A stretch of 64,000 nt of DNA, from the NCBI RefSeq assembly GCF_000472525.1, contig NZ_AWZT01000009.1:1-64000 (forward strand). The letters are read 5' to 3'. The notes below the pieces were generated by a model. It saw only the letters and a list, made by a program, of their open reading frames with translations. It was not told the origin of the DNA and ran no database searches. This stretch comes from Paraburkholderia dilworthii (GTDB lineage: Bacteria; Pseudomonadota; Gammaproteobacteria; Burkholderiales; Burkholderiaceae). This document shows, piece after piece, positions 17,523 to 27,574 of this stretch. Positions within the stretch are counted from its first letter, which is position 1; the number at the start of each line of letters is the position of its first letter. Made by a program: the position numbers and the translations under genes.

Positions 17523-18947
17523 TTAATTCGAGCGTAGCACCTTGCCCGGATTCATCAGGTTCAGCGGATCGAGCGCGCGTTTGACTGCGCGCATCAATTG
17601 GACCTCGACGTTCTGTTTGTAGTGCATGGCCTCGTCGATTTTCAACTGACCTAGCCCGTGTTCCGCGCTGATGCTGCCGCGATGCCGGTGCACGCTGTCA
17701 TAGACGACCTCGTTGATCGGACTCTGGTACTCGGCAAGGAACGCGCTGGCGTCCACGCCTTCGGGCGCCTGTACGTTGTAGTGCAGGTTGCCGTCGCCGA
17801 GATGGCCGAACGTCACCATGCGCGCACCCGGCGCGGCCTGTGCGACGGCTGCGTCGGTTTCCTCGATGAAGTGGCCGATGCGCGAAATCGGCACCGCAAT
17901 GTCGTGCTTGATGTTCAGCCCTTCCTCCGCCTGTGCGAGCGGAATGTGTTCGCGAAGATTCCAGAACGCCCGCGATTGCGCGAGACTCTCGGCGACCACC
18001 GCGTCTTGCACCACGCCGTCTTCGAGCGCTTTCTCCATCAGACGCTCGAACAGTGCGCGTGCGTGGTCCTCGCTTTCGCTGTCCGAAAGTTCCAACAGCA
18101 CGATTTGCGCGTGGGGCTCGGCGAACGGATAGCGCATCTGCTCGAAGTGCCGGCCAACCAGCCGCAGGCAGAAATCCGACATCAGTTCGAAACCGGTCAG
18201 AAGCGGTCCGGCGACGCTTTGTGTGAGCGACAGAAAGTCGAGCGCGGCATGCGGCGATGCGAGCGCGGCGAGCGCCGTCACGCGCGCGGCCGGCTGCGGA
18301 TGCAGCTTCAGGACGGTCGCCGTGATGATGCCGAGCGTGCCCTCCGCGCCGATAAACAGATCGCGCAGATCGTAGCCGGTGTTGTCCTTGCGCAGTCCGC
18401 GCAAACCGTCCCACAACTCGCCTTGCGGCGTGACCACTTCGAGACCGAGGCACAACTCGCGCGTGTTCCCGTAGCGCAGAACGCCGGTGCCGCCCGCGTT
18501 GGTAGCAAGGTTGCCGCCGATCGTGCAACTGCCCTCGGCGGCAAGGCTCAAAGGAAAGAGGCGGCCGGCTTCCTCGGCGCGCTTTTGCACTTCCGCGAGA
18601 ATCACGCCGGCTTCGACCGTGATCGTATTGTTGTGCGGATCGATGTCGCGCACGCGGTTCAGACGCCGCAAGCTCACGACCGCCTGCGCACCGCTCGAAT
18701 CGGGCGTGGCTCCGCCGGCGAGACCGGTGTTGCCGCCTTGCGGCACGAGCGCGATGCCGTGTTCGACGGCCAGCTTGACGAGCGCGGCGACTTCTTCTGG
18801 CGTAGCCGGACACAGCACCGCGCACGCCGCGCCGGTGTAGCGGCGGCGCCAGTCGGTGAGGTACGGCGCGGTGTCGTGCGCGTCGGTCAACACATGGGCG
18901 GCGCCGATGGTTTCGCGGCAGGCAGTGAGGAAAGCGGTTTGAGTCAT
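17523..18947 (-). CDS. FAD-linked oxidoreductase of the GlcD / D-2-hydroxyacid dehydrogenase type
   Basis: A 474-aa VAO/PCMH flavoprotein. The FAD-binding signature PQGGNTGLAGGA is near residue 69, GGNLATNAGG near 143 and GAEGTLGIIT near 202. The C-terminal FAD-oxidase domain carries GHLGDGNLHYN and SAEHGLGQ. These fit oxidation of D-2-hydroxy acids such as D-lactate, glycolate or D-2-hydroxyglutarate to 2-oxo acids. The lone subunit without glcEF-like neighbours favours a D-2-hydroxyglutarate or D-lactate dehydrogenase over glycolate oxidase. It lies 40 bp downstream of the DUF2069 gene. Confidence 0.88.
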   Translation of the reverse strand: MTQTAFLTACRETIGAAHVLTDAHDTAPYLTDWRRRYTGAACAVLCPATPEEVAALVKLAVEHGIALVPQGGNTGLAGGATPDSSGAQAVVSLRRLNRVRDIDPHNNTITVEAGVILAEVQKRAEEAGRLFPLSLAAEGSCTIGGNLATNAGGTGVLRYGNTRELCLGLEVVTPQGELWDGLRGLRKDNTGYDLRDLFIGAEGTLGIITATVLKLHPQPAARVTALAALASPHAALDFLSLTQSVAGPLLTGFELMSDFCLRLVGRHFEQMRYPFAEPHAQIVLLELSDSESEDHARALFERLMEKALEDGVVQDAVVAESLAQSRAFWNLREHIPLAQAEEGLNIKHDIAVPISRIGHFIEETDAAVAQAAPGARMVTFGHLGDGNLHYNVQAPEGVDASAFLAEYQSPINEVVYDSVHRHRGSISAEHGLGQLKIDEAMHYKQNVEVQLMRAVKRALDPLNLMNPGKVLRSN

Positions 18948-18987
18948 GTCGGTCGATCAGCGGGTTTGGGCTGAGTAGTGAGGCGCG

Positions 18988-20324
<1,337 letters not shown>

Positions 20325-20446
20325 CTACAGGCCGTTCCCAACGATTCACGGCCATTCGATAGCCATTCGGCCAGGCTCGCGCAAGCAACTCCACACGGTT
20401 CTGCAATGCGGTCCTGAAACACGTTCGACGAAGCAAGGAGGCAGGT

Positions 20447-21760
20447 TTGTTGTCCAGGGTGCGTTTCGATCTCGACACGCTCAAGCGGCTCGCTCAGTTC
20501 GCCGCGAAGCGCAGCAGCGAAGACCGTATTCCACAGGTAGCCGGCAGCCTCACGTTCACCACCATGCTCGCGCTGGTGCCGCTCGCCACCGTCGCGTTTG
20601 CGCTCTTCACCGCGTTTCCGCTCTTCAGTTCGTTTCAGGAGTCGCTGCAGTTCTTCCTCGCGGATCACCTGATGCCCGCGCAGCTGAACAGCCAGATTTT
20701 CAAGTACCTGAACCAGTTCGCCGCGAAGGCGAAGGGCTTGACCACCATCGGCATGGTGCTGCTGTTTCTCACGGCGGTCATGACCATGATGACGATCGAA
20801 TCCGCGTTCAACGTGATCTGGCGCGTGCGCAAGGCGCGGCCCATCGCGCAACGCATCCTCGTCTACTGGGCGATCATCACGCTCGGCCCGATTCTGATCG
20901 GCGTGAGTCTTTCGATCTCGTCGTATCTGTTCACGCAGTCAATGACCTTCAGCGCCGCGCAGCGCATGACGCCGGTCATCGAGTGGGCACTCGCGGGCGC
21001 GGCGTTGCCGTTGACGGCGCTTGCGTTCACGATCCTCTACGTCTATCTGCCGAACTGCCGCGTGGAATGGCGCGATGCGGTGATCGGCGGCGTCACCGCG
21101 GCGATTGCCTTCGAGCTCGCCAAGCGCGGCTTCGGTTATTACGTGCGCCGCATTCCCACCTACACCGCCGTGTACGGCGCATTCGCGGCGGTGCCGCTTT
21201 TCCTGCTGTGGATGTACCTGTGCTGGTTCATCACGCTGGCGGGCGCGATGATCGCGTCAGCGTTGCCGGCGATCCGTATCGGTCAGTTTCATCGCCCGAC
21301 TTTCGAAGGCAGCAATCTCTTCGATTCGCTCGAACTGCTTGCGCGGCTGTGCGAAGCGCGCGACGCCGGCAAGCGCGGCTATACGGTGCCCGAGCTTTCG
21401 CGGATGCTTCGCCGCGATATGGATACCACCATCAATCTGCTGCAAAAGCTCGAAGAAATCGAATGGATCGCGCAGCTGGAGGAAGATCGCTTGCGCCCGC
21501 ACTTCCTGCTGCTGGCGAATCCGGCGCAGATCACCGTCCAGCAACTGTACGACCTCTTTGTAATGGATCGCGCAGAGCTGGAGTATCAGCTTCAACTCCC
21601 GTCCACTCGCGTGGACGCCGGCACGCTGCTCGCGGCGCTCGAGAACGACAAACTCAAGGTGACGCTTGCGTCGCTGCTTGCGGCCCGCGCTGCCGCACGC
21701 GCGGCCGAGGCCCAGGAGAACGAGCGCGGCACTTCCTCCATGCCGCATCAGGCGGCCTAG
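20447..21760 (+). CDS. YihY/UPF0761-family inner-membrane protein
   Basis: A 437-aa protein. The YihY (formerly RNase BN-like) domain at about 25-285 has six hydrophobic segments and the family phrase IPQVAGSLTFTTMLALVPL. The C-terminal 150 residues are soluble and include a possible winged-helix-like stretch (YTVPELSRMLRRDMDTTINLLQKLEE). TTG at 20447 is chosen because AAGGAGG lies 6 bp upstream. It was once named ribonuclease BN by mistake; function remains open. Confidence 0.88.
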   Translation: MLSRVRFDLDTLKRLAQFAAKRSSEDRIPQVAGSLTFTTMLALVPLATVAFALFTAFPLFSSFQESLQFFLADHLMPAQLNSQIFKYLNQFAAKAKGLTTIGMVLLFLTAVMTMMTIESAFNVIWRVRKARPIAQRILVYWAIITLGPILIGVSLSISSYLFTQSMTFSAAQRMTPVIEWALAGAALPLTALAFTILYVYLPNCRVEWRDAVIGGVTAAIAFELAKRGFGYYVRRIPTYTAVYGAFAAVPLFLLWMYLCWFITLAGAMIASALPAIRIGQFHRPTFEGSNLFDSLELLARLCEARDAGKRGYTVPELSRMLRRDMDTTINLLQKLEEIEWIAQLEEDRLRPHFLLLANPAQITVQQLYDLFVMDRAELEYQLQLPSTRVDAGTLLAALENDKLKVTLASLLAARAAARAAEAQENERGTSSMPHQAA

Positions 21761-21772
21761 ACGCGGCGCAAA

Positions 21773-21792
21773 GCGGCGGAATTATCCGCCGC
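21773..21792. terminator. hairpin between convergent yihY-like and DUF962 genes
   Basis: Perfect 8-bp stem GCGGCGGA/TCCGCCGC with loop ATTA, located exactly between two converging genes. There is no T-run. Confidence 0.4.
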
Positions 21793-21796
21793 CCGG

Positions 21797-22117
21797 CTAC
21801 AACGAAATCTTGCCCACGCAGATGTCCTTGAACATCACCCAGTCGCCCATCAGGCTGTAGAGCGGATGACGAAAAGTTGCCGGCCGGTTCTTCTCGAAGA
21901 AAAAATGTCCGACCCAGGCAAAGCCGTATCCGCAGATGACGGCGGCGGGCAGCCACAGCCAGGCGCCGGTGGCAAGCGCCATAGCAAGACAGCCGATGAC
22001 GCCGAGCGATCCCACGAAATGCAGCCGGCGTGAGATCAGATTGCGATGCTCGCTCAGGTAGTACGGATAAAACTCCGCGAAGTTGTCGAAGTGATCGGTG
22101 TGCGCTGTATGAGCCAT
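21797..22117 (-). CDS. DUF962 / Mpo1-like family membrane protein
   Basis: A 106-aa protein with the family's early FAEFYPYYLSEHRN segment, two membrane helices (about 35-70) and the HFFFEKNRPATFRHPLYS block that carries conserved histidines. Yeast Mpo1 is an iron-dependent dioxygenase acting on 2-hydroxy fatty acids; whether bacterial members share this is unproven. No operon partner. The 256 bp beyond it (22118-22373) hold nothing recognised. Confidence 0.8.
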   Translation of the reverse strand: MAHTAHTDHFDNFAEFYPYYLSEHRNLISRRLHFVGSLGVIGCLAMALATGAWLWLPAAVICGYGFAWVGHFFFEKNRPATFRHPLYSLMGDWVMFKDICVGKISL

Positions 22118-22373
22118 CTCGGCCTCCGGATTGCTACGCGTTGCGGTTGCACGCCCGTCGCTGTGAACGGTTTTTAACGTGCGCCGGCAAGCCTGCGGCG
22201 CGCGGAAAAGGACAGGCTCGATTCATTGTGCGGCTATCGTGTGCATGGCGCAACCTGGCCGTTCGGCCGATGGCGCCGACGCTTCGTTGCCGCTATCGTG
22301 ACGGCTGCGAAGAGTTGCAAGCGTTGCGAAGGCTCGCCAAGCTTGCCGCGTCCGACGAGCGATCCGATAGCGG

Positions 22374-23207
22374 CTAGCCCACCTCGCAAGCAGGCGTGCT
22401 GGCGAAGCTGAAAAGCGCGTCGAGGGTCGCGTCGGGCTGCTCGGTCATCAGCGCGTGTCCGGCGTCCAGCATCACGGTGTCGACCGGTACGCCTGCCCGC
22501 GTGAGTGCGTCGGCCAGCGCCCTGGCGGCTCGTGGTGGCGTCATCGCGTCGCGCCGGCCGACGACGAGGCGCGTCGCGCAGCGAATCTGCGCGGCCCGCG
22601 CGAGGCCGTCGGCGTACGTGTTGCACGCGGTGAAGTCGGTGTGAAAGAGATTGGCTTCGCCGCTTGCCGAAACACGCTCCATCAGCCGCTGATTCATGCC
22701 GTGCAGCCAGAAGCCGGGACCGGGGCAGGAAGGTTTCGCGGCGAGCGTCGAGTGCGACCATTGATTGACCATGCCGATTGCTTCAGCCTCTCGATGCAGG
22801 GCGGCCTCCAGCAAGGCGTCGGAGACGGACATTGGCAACGCGGTCGCGAGGAGGGCGAGGTGAGTAGCTCGCTGCGGATAGCGGCCGGCGAAGTCGAGCG
22901 CGATAAGGGAGCCCATGCTATGGCCGACCACGAATGCGCGCTGCACGCCGGCGGCGTCGAGCAATGCGGCGAGCCAGTCAGCCATCGCCGCTACCGTGCG
23001 CAGCGCCGGGCCCGTGCTGCGGCAGTGTCCGGGCAGATCCACGGCGAGGACGCCGAAGCCGTGATGCGCGAAGTAACGCGTCTGCAGCGCCCATACGCTA
23101 TGGTCGTGCTCCGCGCCGTGGATGAACACGGCGGTCGGCAGACTCGCGTCGAACGGCTTGCCGCCGGTGTAGGCGTAGGCGACTTTGCCTTGAACGGTGA
23201 GAATCAT
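22374..23207 (-). CDS. alpha/beta-hydrolase fold protein
   Basis: A 277-aa hydrolase. FIHGAEHDHSVWALQ near 28 forms the oxyanion region, GHSMGSL near 93 carries the nucleophile Ser, RRDAMTP near 218 the acid and DAGHALM near 248 the His. Substrate unknown. Its ATG overlaps the stop of the upstream homoserine sulfhydrylase as ATGA, so the two are probably co-translated. A link to a thiol or homoserine ester is possible but only inferred. Confidence 0.88.
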   Translation of the reverse strand: MILTVQGKVAYAYTGGKPFDASLPTAVFIHGAEHDHSVWALQTRYFAHHGFGVLAVDLPGHCRSTGPALRTVAAMADWLAALLDAAGVQRAFVVGHSMGSLIALDFAGRYPQRATHLALLATALPMSVSDALLEAALHREAEAIGMVNQWSHSTLAAKPSCPGPGFWLHGMNQRLMERVSASGEANLFHTDFTACNTYADGLARAAQIRCATRLVVGRRDAMTPPRAARALADALTRAGVPVDTVMLDAGHALMTEQPDATLDALFSFASTPACEVG

Positions 23208-24589
23208 GCGGACTCCTGGCCGGGACGTGAAGCGGGGGCACCCGGCCCAGCGGCTTGGGCCGAAACGGTTTTGCCGCTTTGCGGCGCCGGCGTCGCTGAG
23301 CCCGTTACTTTCTGCGCGGCCTTCAGCCCGCGCTTCAGGTCGTCGATCAGATCGTCAGGGTCCTCCAGGCCGATCGACAGCCGGATCGTGCCTTCGGCGA
23401 TGCCCGCCGCGGCAAGCGCGGCGGCGTCCATGCGAAAGTGAGTCGTGGAAGCAGGATGGATCACCAGCGAGCGAGCGTCGCCCACGTTCGCCAGATGCGA
23501 GAACAGCGAAAGCGCTTCGATGAAGCTGCGGCCAGCGGCACGGTCGCCGCGCAGATTGAAGCTGAACACGGCGCCTGCGCCACGCGGCAGCAGGCGTTTG
23601 GCGAGTGCGTGATCGGGATGCGTCGGCAGTTCCGGATACGCGACTGCGTCGACAGCCGCGTGGCCGGCGAGGAACTCGACCACGCGGCGCGTATTGGCCA
23701 CGTGCCGTTCCATCCGCAGAGGCAGCGTTTCGATGCCTTGCAGGAGCTGCCACGCGGCTTGCGGATGCAGGCATGCGCCGAAGTCGCGCAAGCCTTCGCG
23801 GCGGGCGCGCAGCAGGAACGGCGCGACGCTGCTTTCCTCGCTGAATACCATGCCGTGAAAACCGTCGTAGGGCTCGGTGAATTCGGGGAAGCGCCCCGAG
23901 GCGTCGAAATCGAACGTGCCGCCGTCCACCAGTACGCCGCCGATGGTCGTGCCGTGACCGCCCAGAAACTTGGTCGCCGAGTGATAGACGAAGTCGGCGC
24001 CATGCTCGAACGGCTTCAGCAGGTAGGGCGTGGTGAACGTGGAATCGACGAGTAACGGCACGCCGTGCTCGTGCGCGATCTGCGCCACGGATGCAATGTC
24101 CAGCACGTCGAGCCCCGGATTGCCGAGCGTCTCGCCGAACAGCAGGCGCGTATTGGGGCGCAGCGCCGCGCGCCATGCGTCGGTATCGCCGGGTTTGACA
24201 AACGTGGTCTCGATGCCGAAGCGCCGCAACGTGTAATGCAGCAGATTGTGCGAGCCGCCGTAGAGGGCGCTCGAAGCCACAATGTGCGAGCCCGCGCCCA
24301 TCAGCGTGACGATCGCCAGATGCAAGGCGGCCTGGCCGCTTGCCGTGCCGATCGCGCCCGCGCCGTTTTCGAGCGCCGCGACACGCTCTTCGAACACCGC
24401 CACGGTGGGATTCGAGATGCGCGAGTAGACGTGGCCCGCGCGCTCCATATTGAACAGTGAGGCGGCGTGATCGGAGTCGCGAAACGAGAACGAAGTGGTC
24501 TGATAGATCGGCGTGGCGCGCGCGCCGGTGGCGGGATCGGGGGCGGCGCCGGCGTGCAGCGCAAGCGTGTCGAAACGGTTGGCGGACAT
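23204..24589 (-). CDS. O-acetyl/O-succinylhomoserine sulfhydrylase (PLP-dependent)
   Basis: A 461-aa Cys/Met-metabolism enzyme that makes homocysteine from an O-acylhomoserine and sulfide. Visible are YSRISNPTVAVFEERVAALE, YGGSHNLLHYTL (MetY-like), VDSTFTTPYLLKPFEHGAD and HSATKFLGGHGT with the PLP lysine. MSANRFDTLALHAG at 24589 is taken as the start; the open frame extends about 26 codons further. A Pro/Ala-rich tail of about 25 residues follows the usual end. Sequence favours the O-acetyl form (metY), with metZ as the alternative. Confidence 0.88.
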   Translation of the reverse strand: MSANRFDTLALHAGAAPDPATGARATPIYQTTSFSFRDSDHAASLFNMERAGHVYSRISNPTVAVFEERVAALENGAGAIGTASGQAALHLAIVTLMGAGSHIVASSALYGGSHNLLHYTLRRFGIETTFVKPGDTDAWRAALRPNTRLLFGETLGNPGLDVLDIASVAQIAHEHGVPLLVDSTFTTPYLLKPFEHGADFVYHSATKFLGGHGTTIGGVLVDGGTFDFDASGRFPEFTEPYDGFHGMVFSEESSVAPFLLRARREGLRDFGACLHPQAAWQLLQGIETLPLRMERHVANTRRVVEFLAGHAAVDAVAYPELPTHPDHALAKRLLPRGAGAVFSFNLRGDRAAGRSFIEALSLFSHLANVGDARSLVIHPASTTHFRMDAAALAAAGIAEGTIRLSIGLEDPDDLIDDLKRGLKAAQKVTGSATPAPQSGKTVSAQAAGPGAPASRPGQESA

Positions 24590-24721
24590 GCTGGTCGGCG
24601 AGGCCACGGACAGCCTCGCGAAAGGTAAAGGTGGCGGCAATCCTATCATCGGCATCCACTGCTTCAAGCGCGGGTTTCCCCATATATTCGCCTGACGCGC
24701 AGCCTCTCGGTGGCGGTCAAA

Positions 24722-24759
24722 GCCCGCCGCGCCTTGATGGGCGGGCCGCTTTCCTTTTA
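24722..24759 (+). terminator. terminator-like hairpin in the leader of the CBS gene
   Basis: Stem GCCCGCC (24722-24728) pairs with GGCGGGC (24740-24746), followed by CGCTTTCCTTTTA. It lies in the divergent region upstream of the CBS gene and points the same way, so it could be a leader attenuator. Confidence 0.35.
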
Positions 24760-24830
24760 TGGACCTTTCCGCTAGGATCGAAAGTCATTGATGCATCACC
24801 ATGCCTAGCGGGTATTTCGGGAGACAGATC

Positions 24831-25289
24831 ATGCGAGTCAGCGACATTCTTAAAGTCAAAGGGAACACCCTTTTCACGGTCACGCCGGATGCCACGCTGC
24901 ACGACGCAGTCAACACGATGGCCGAGCACGATATCGGCTCGCTGGTCGTGATGGAGTACGGCGACCTGGTCGGCATGCTGACATTCCGCGAGATTATTCT
25001 TACGCTCAGCGAGAACGGCGGAAGCGTGGGCACCTCTACAATCCGTAAGGTCATGGACGATCATCCGCTTACCTGTACGCCGGAAACCGACGTCAACGAA
25101 GTGCGCCGCATGATGCTCGAGCATCATGTGCGCTACCTGCCGGTCATGGAAAGCCGCACGCTAATGGGCGTGATTTCTTTCTACGACGTCGCGAAGGCGG
25201 TGGTCGAAGAGCAGGGCTTCGAAAACCGCATGCTCAAGGCGTACATCCGCGACTGGCCGGAAGAGCAGGGGCAACAACCGGCGCGCTGA
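24831..25289 (+). CDS. tandem CBS-domain protein
   Basis: A 152-aa protein made of two CBS motifs (about 5-60 and 72-130), a fold that usually binds AMP, ATP or SAM and controls a partner. VSDILKVKG, MAEHDIGSLVVMEYGDLVG and VNEVRRMMLEHHVRYLPVM are typical. The ATG at 24831 is preceded by GGGAGA; an upstream ATG at 24801 is less likely. It is divergent from the homoserine sulfhydrylase and ends before a strong terminator. Partner unknown. Confidence 0.9.
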   Translation: MRVSDILKVKGNTLFTVTPDATLHDAVNTMAEHDIGSLVVMEYGDLVGMLTFREIILTLSENGGSVGTSTIRKVMDDHPLTCTPETDVNEVRRMMLEHHVRYLPVMESRTLMGVISFYDVAKAVVEEQGFENRMLKAYIRDWPEEQGQQPAR

Positions 25290-25392
25290 TGCGCTGTGCT
25301 CCGCTGTGTGGCCGTTTGTATGGTCGCTCATGCGGATCACTCAGGCGGCCGCGGTGCTCGGGCGCGGCAGCGGGACGAGACATCGAGTGAAG

Positions 25393-25419
25393 GCGTGCGC
25401 GAGAGCGCGCGCTTTTTTT
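25393..25419 (+). terminator. rho-independent terminator after the CBS gene
   Basis: Stem GCGTGCGC/GCGCGCGC with one G-T pair, loop GAGA, then seven T. It separates the CBS gene from the MFS-acyltransferase gene. Confidence 0.8.
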
Positions 25420-25498
25420 GTGCCCGCCGCCGTGGCTTCTCATGCGGCTCCCGGGGCGCCTCGTTTGCGCCTGCCACCCAATCCGTTCATCGAACTTC

Positions 25499-27472
25499 AT
25501 GAGTCACAGCCCGTTGCCCCCGACACCCCCTACGCCCCCCTCGCATCCATTGCCCGCCGCCCGCCGTGCGGCGCGCCAGCATGGCGAGCACGAATCGCAA
25601 TTCAAGCTGCTCAGCCAGCGCCGCTTTGCGCCGTTTTTCTGGACGCAATTCCTGGGCGCCATGAACGACAACGTCTTCAAGATCGGTTTCACGTCGCTCG
25701 TCACGTTTCAGGCCGCGCGCTTTTCGGGCGTCGATGCGAAAACCGCGGCGTTCCTGATCTCGGCCATCTTCATCCTGCCTTTCGTGCTGCTGTCGGCCAC
25801 TTCCGGACAGATCGCCGACAAGTACGACAAGGCAATGCTCACGCGTTTCGTAAAGAGCTTCGAAATCGCCGTCATGCTGATTGGCGGCGCGGGGTTCCTG
25901 CTGCATAGCGCGCCGCTGCTGTACCTGTGCACGTTTCTGATGGGCGTCCATTCGACCGTGTTCGGGCCGGTCAAGTATTCGTACCTGCCGCAACATCTGT
26001 CGAGGCAGGAGCTGGTTGGCGGCAATGGCATGGTCGAGATGGGCACCTTCGTCGCGATTCTGGTCGGCACGATTGTCGGCGGCGCGAGCGCGGGTTTCGC
26101 CGAACATGGCGCGCTGCTGCTGGCTTGTGCTTGCGTCGCGATTGCGCTCGTGGGGCGTGTCGTGTCCAGCTTCGTGCCGGTGACGGCGGCGCCGCAGCCG
26201 GATTTGCGCATCAACTGGAATCCGGTCAGCGAGACGTGGCGCAACCTCAAGCTCGCGCGCGAAAACCGCACGGTGTTTTTGAGCCTGCTTGGCATATCCT
26301 GGCTGTGGTTCGTGGGCGCGACGTTTCTGTCGTCGTTTTTCAGCTTCGCGAAAGACGTGCTGTCGGCTAATCCCGATGTCGTGACCGTCCTGCTAGGGAC
26401 CTTCTCGGTCGGTATCGGCCTTGGCTCGCTGCTGTGCGAGAAGCTGTCCAAGCGGCGTATCGAGATCGGTCTCGTGCCGCTCGGTTCCATCGGCATGAGC
26501 GTCTTTGCTATCGACCTGTTTTTCGCAAGTCATGCGTTGCCGCCGGCGGGCCACTTGTTGAGCGTCGGCGAGTTTCTCGCGCGCGTCGCGCATTGGCGCG
26601 TGCTCGCCGATCTTTTCCTGCTTGCGATGTTCGGCGGTTTCTACAGCGTGCCGCTCTATGCGTTGATCCAGAGCCGCAGCCAGCCGAGCCACCGGGCGCG
26701 CATCATCGCGGCGAACAATATTCTCAATTCGCTGTTCATGATCGTCTCGGCGCTGATGGCGGTCGGCCTGACCGCGGCGGGCTTCAGTATTCCGGCTATT
26801 TTTCTCGTGACCGCGCTGCTCAATATCGTGGTGGCGACCTACATCTATTCGCTCGTGCCCGAGTTCCTGCTGCGCTTTATCGCGTGGGTGCTGGTGCACA
26901 CGTTTTACCGGATTCGCCTCGTTCATGCCGAGCGGATTCCCGAAGAAGGCGCGGCCGTGCTGGTGTGCAATCACGTGAGCTTCGTCGATGCGGTCGTCAT
27001 CATGGCGGAGAGTCCACGGCCTATTCGCTTCGTCATGGATCATGAGATCTTCAGGACGCCGTTTGCGGGCTGGGTGTTTCGTCACGCGAAGGCTATCCCG
27101 ATAGCACCCGCGCATCAGGACGCGCAACTGCTGACGCGCGCTTACGAGCGTTGCGCGGACGCGCTCGCCGAGGGCGAACTGGTGTGCATCTTTCCCGAGG
27201 GCAAGCTCACGCGAACCGGCGACATGAATCCGTTTCGCCACGGTGTTATGGAAATCATCCGGCGCGCGCCCGCGCCGGTCATTCCAATGGCGCTGCGTGG
27301 CCTGTGGGGCAGCGTCTTTTCGCGCGCCAACGATGCCCGCTGGCCGCGGCCGGTGCAAAAGGGCGTGATGAGCCGGCTGACTCTCGCGGTAGGCGAGCCC
27401 ATCGAGCCGGCGCTCGCGACGCCCGAACTGCTCCAGCAGATTGTCACGGACCTGCGCGGGGCACGGAAGTAG
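25499..27472 (+). CDS. fused MFS transporter and PlsC-type acyltransferase (lysophospholipid recycling)
   Basis: A 657-aa inner-membrane protein. Residues about 40-430 form an MFS module of about 12 segments similar to the lysophospholipid flippase LplT (FWTQFLGAMNDNVFKIG at its start). Residues about 455-655 form a glycerophospholipid acyltransferase with CNHVSFVD (the HX4D site) and FPEGKLTRTG. It would take up lysophospholipid and reacylate it. E. coli splits this between LplT and Aas; the AMP-ligase part of Aas is absent here, so acyl donor supply must come from elsewhere. The ATG at 25499 begins a Pro-rich leader. Role inferred from domains. Confidence 0.85.
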   Translation: MSHSPLPPTPPTPPSHPLPAARRAARQHGEHESQFKLLSQRRFAPFFWTQFLGAMNDNVFKIGFTSLVTFQAARFSGVDAKTAAFLISAIFILPFVLLSATSGQIADKYDKAMLTRFVKSFEIAVMLIGGAGFLLHSAPLLYLCTFLMGVHSTVFGPVKYSYLPQHLSRQELVGGNGMVEMGTFVAILVGTIVGGASAGFAEHGALLLACACVAIALVGRVVSSFVPVTAAPQPDLRINWNPVSETWRNLKLARENRTVFLSLLGISWLWFVGATFLSSFFSFAKDVLSANPDVVTVLLGTFSVGIGLGSLLCEKLSKRRIEIGLVPLGSIGMSVFAIDLFFASHALPPAGHLLSVGEFLARVAHWRVLADLFLLAMFGGFYSVPLYALIQSRSQPSHRARIIAANNILNSLFMIVSALMAVGLTAAGFSIPAIFLVTALLNIVVATYIYSLVPEFLLRFIAWVLVHTFYRIRLVHAERIPEEGAAVLVCNHVSFVDAVVIMAESPRPIRFVMDHEIFRTPFAGWVFRHAKAIPIAPAHQDAQLLTRAYERCADALAEGELVCIFPEGKLTRTGDMNPFRHGVMEIIRRAPAPVIPMALRGLWGSVFSRANDARWPRPVQKGVMSRLTLAVGEPIEPALATPELLQQIVTDLRGARK

Positions 27473-27574
27473 GGATGACCTTGTCCTGAAGTCATAAGCC
27501 GGCGCACGGCGCTGCCTCGGGCTCCACGGGGCTGGCATAATAGCGTCTCCCCCGCATTCCTTTGGACGACGCTC

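Noticed and set aside
24590..24830. SAM riboswitch before the homoserine sulfhydrylase
   Set aside because: I looked for a conserved SAM-riboswitch-like fold on the minus strand and found none. The one hairpin faces the CBS gene.
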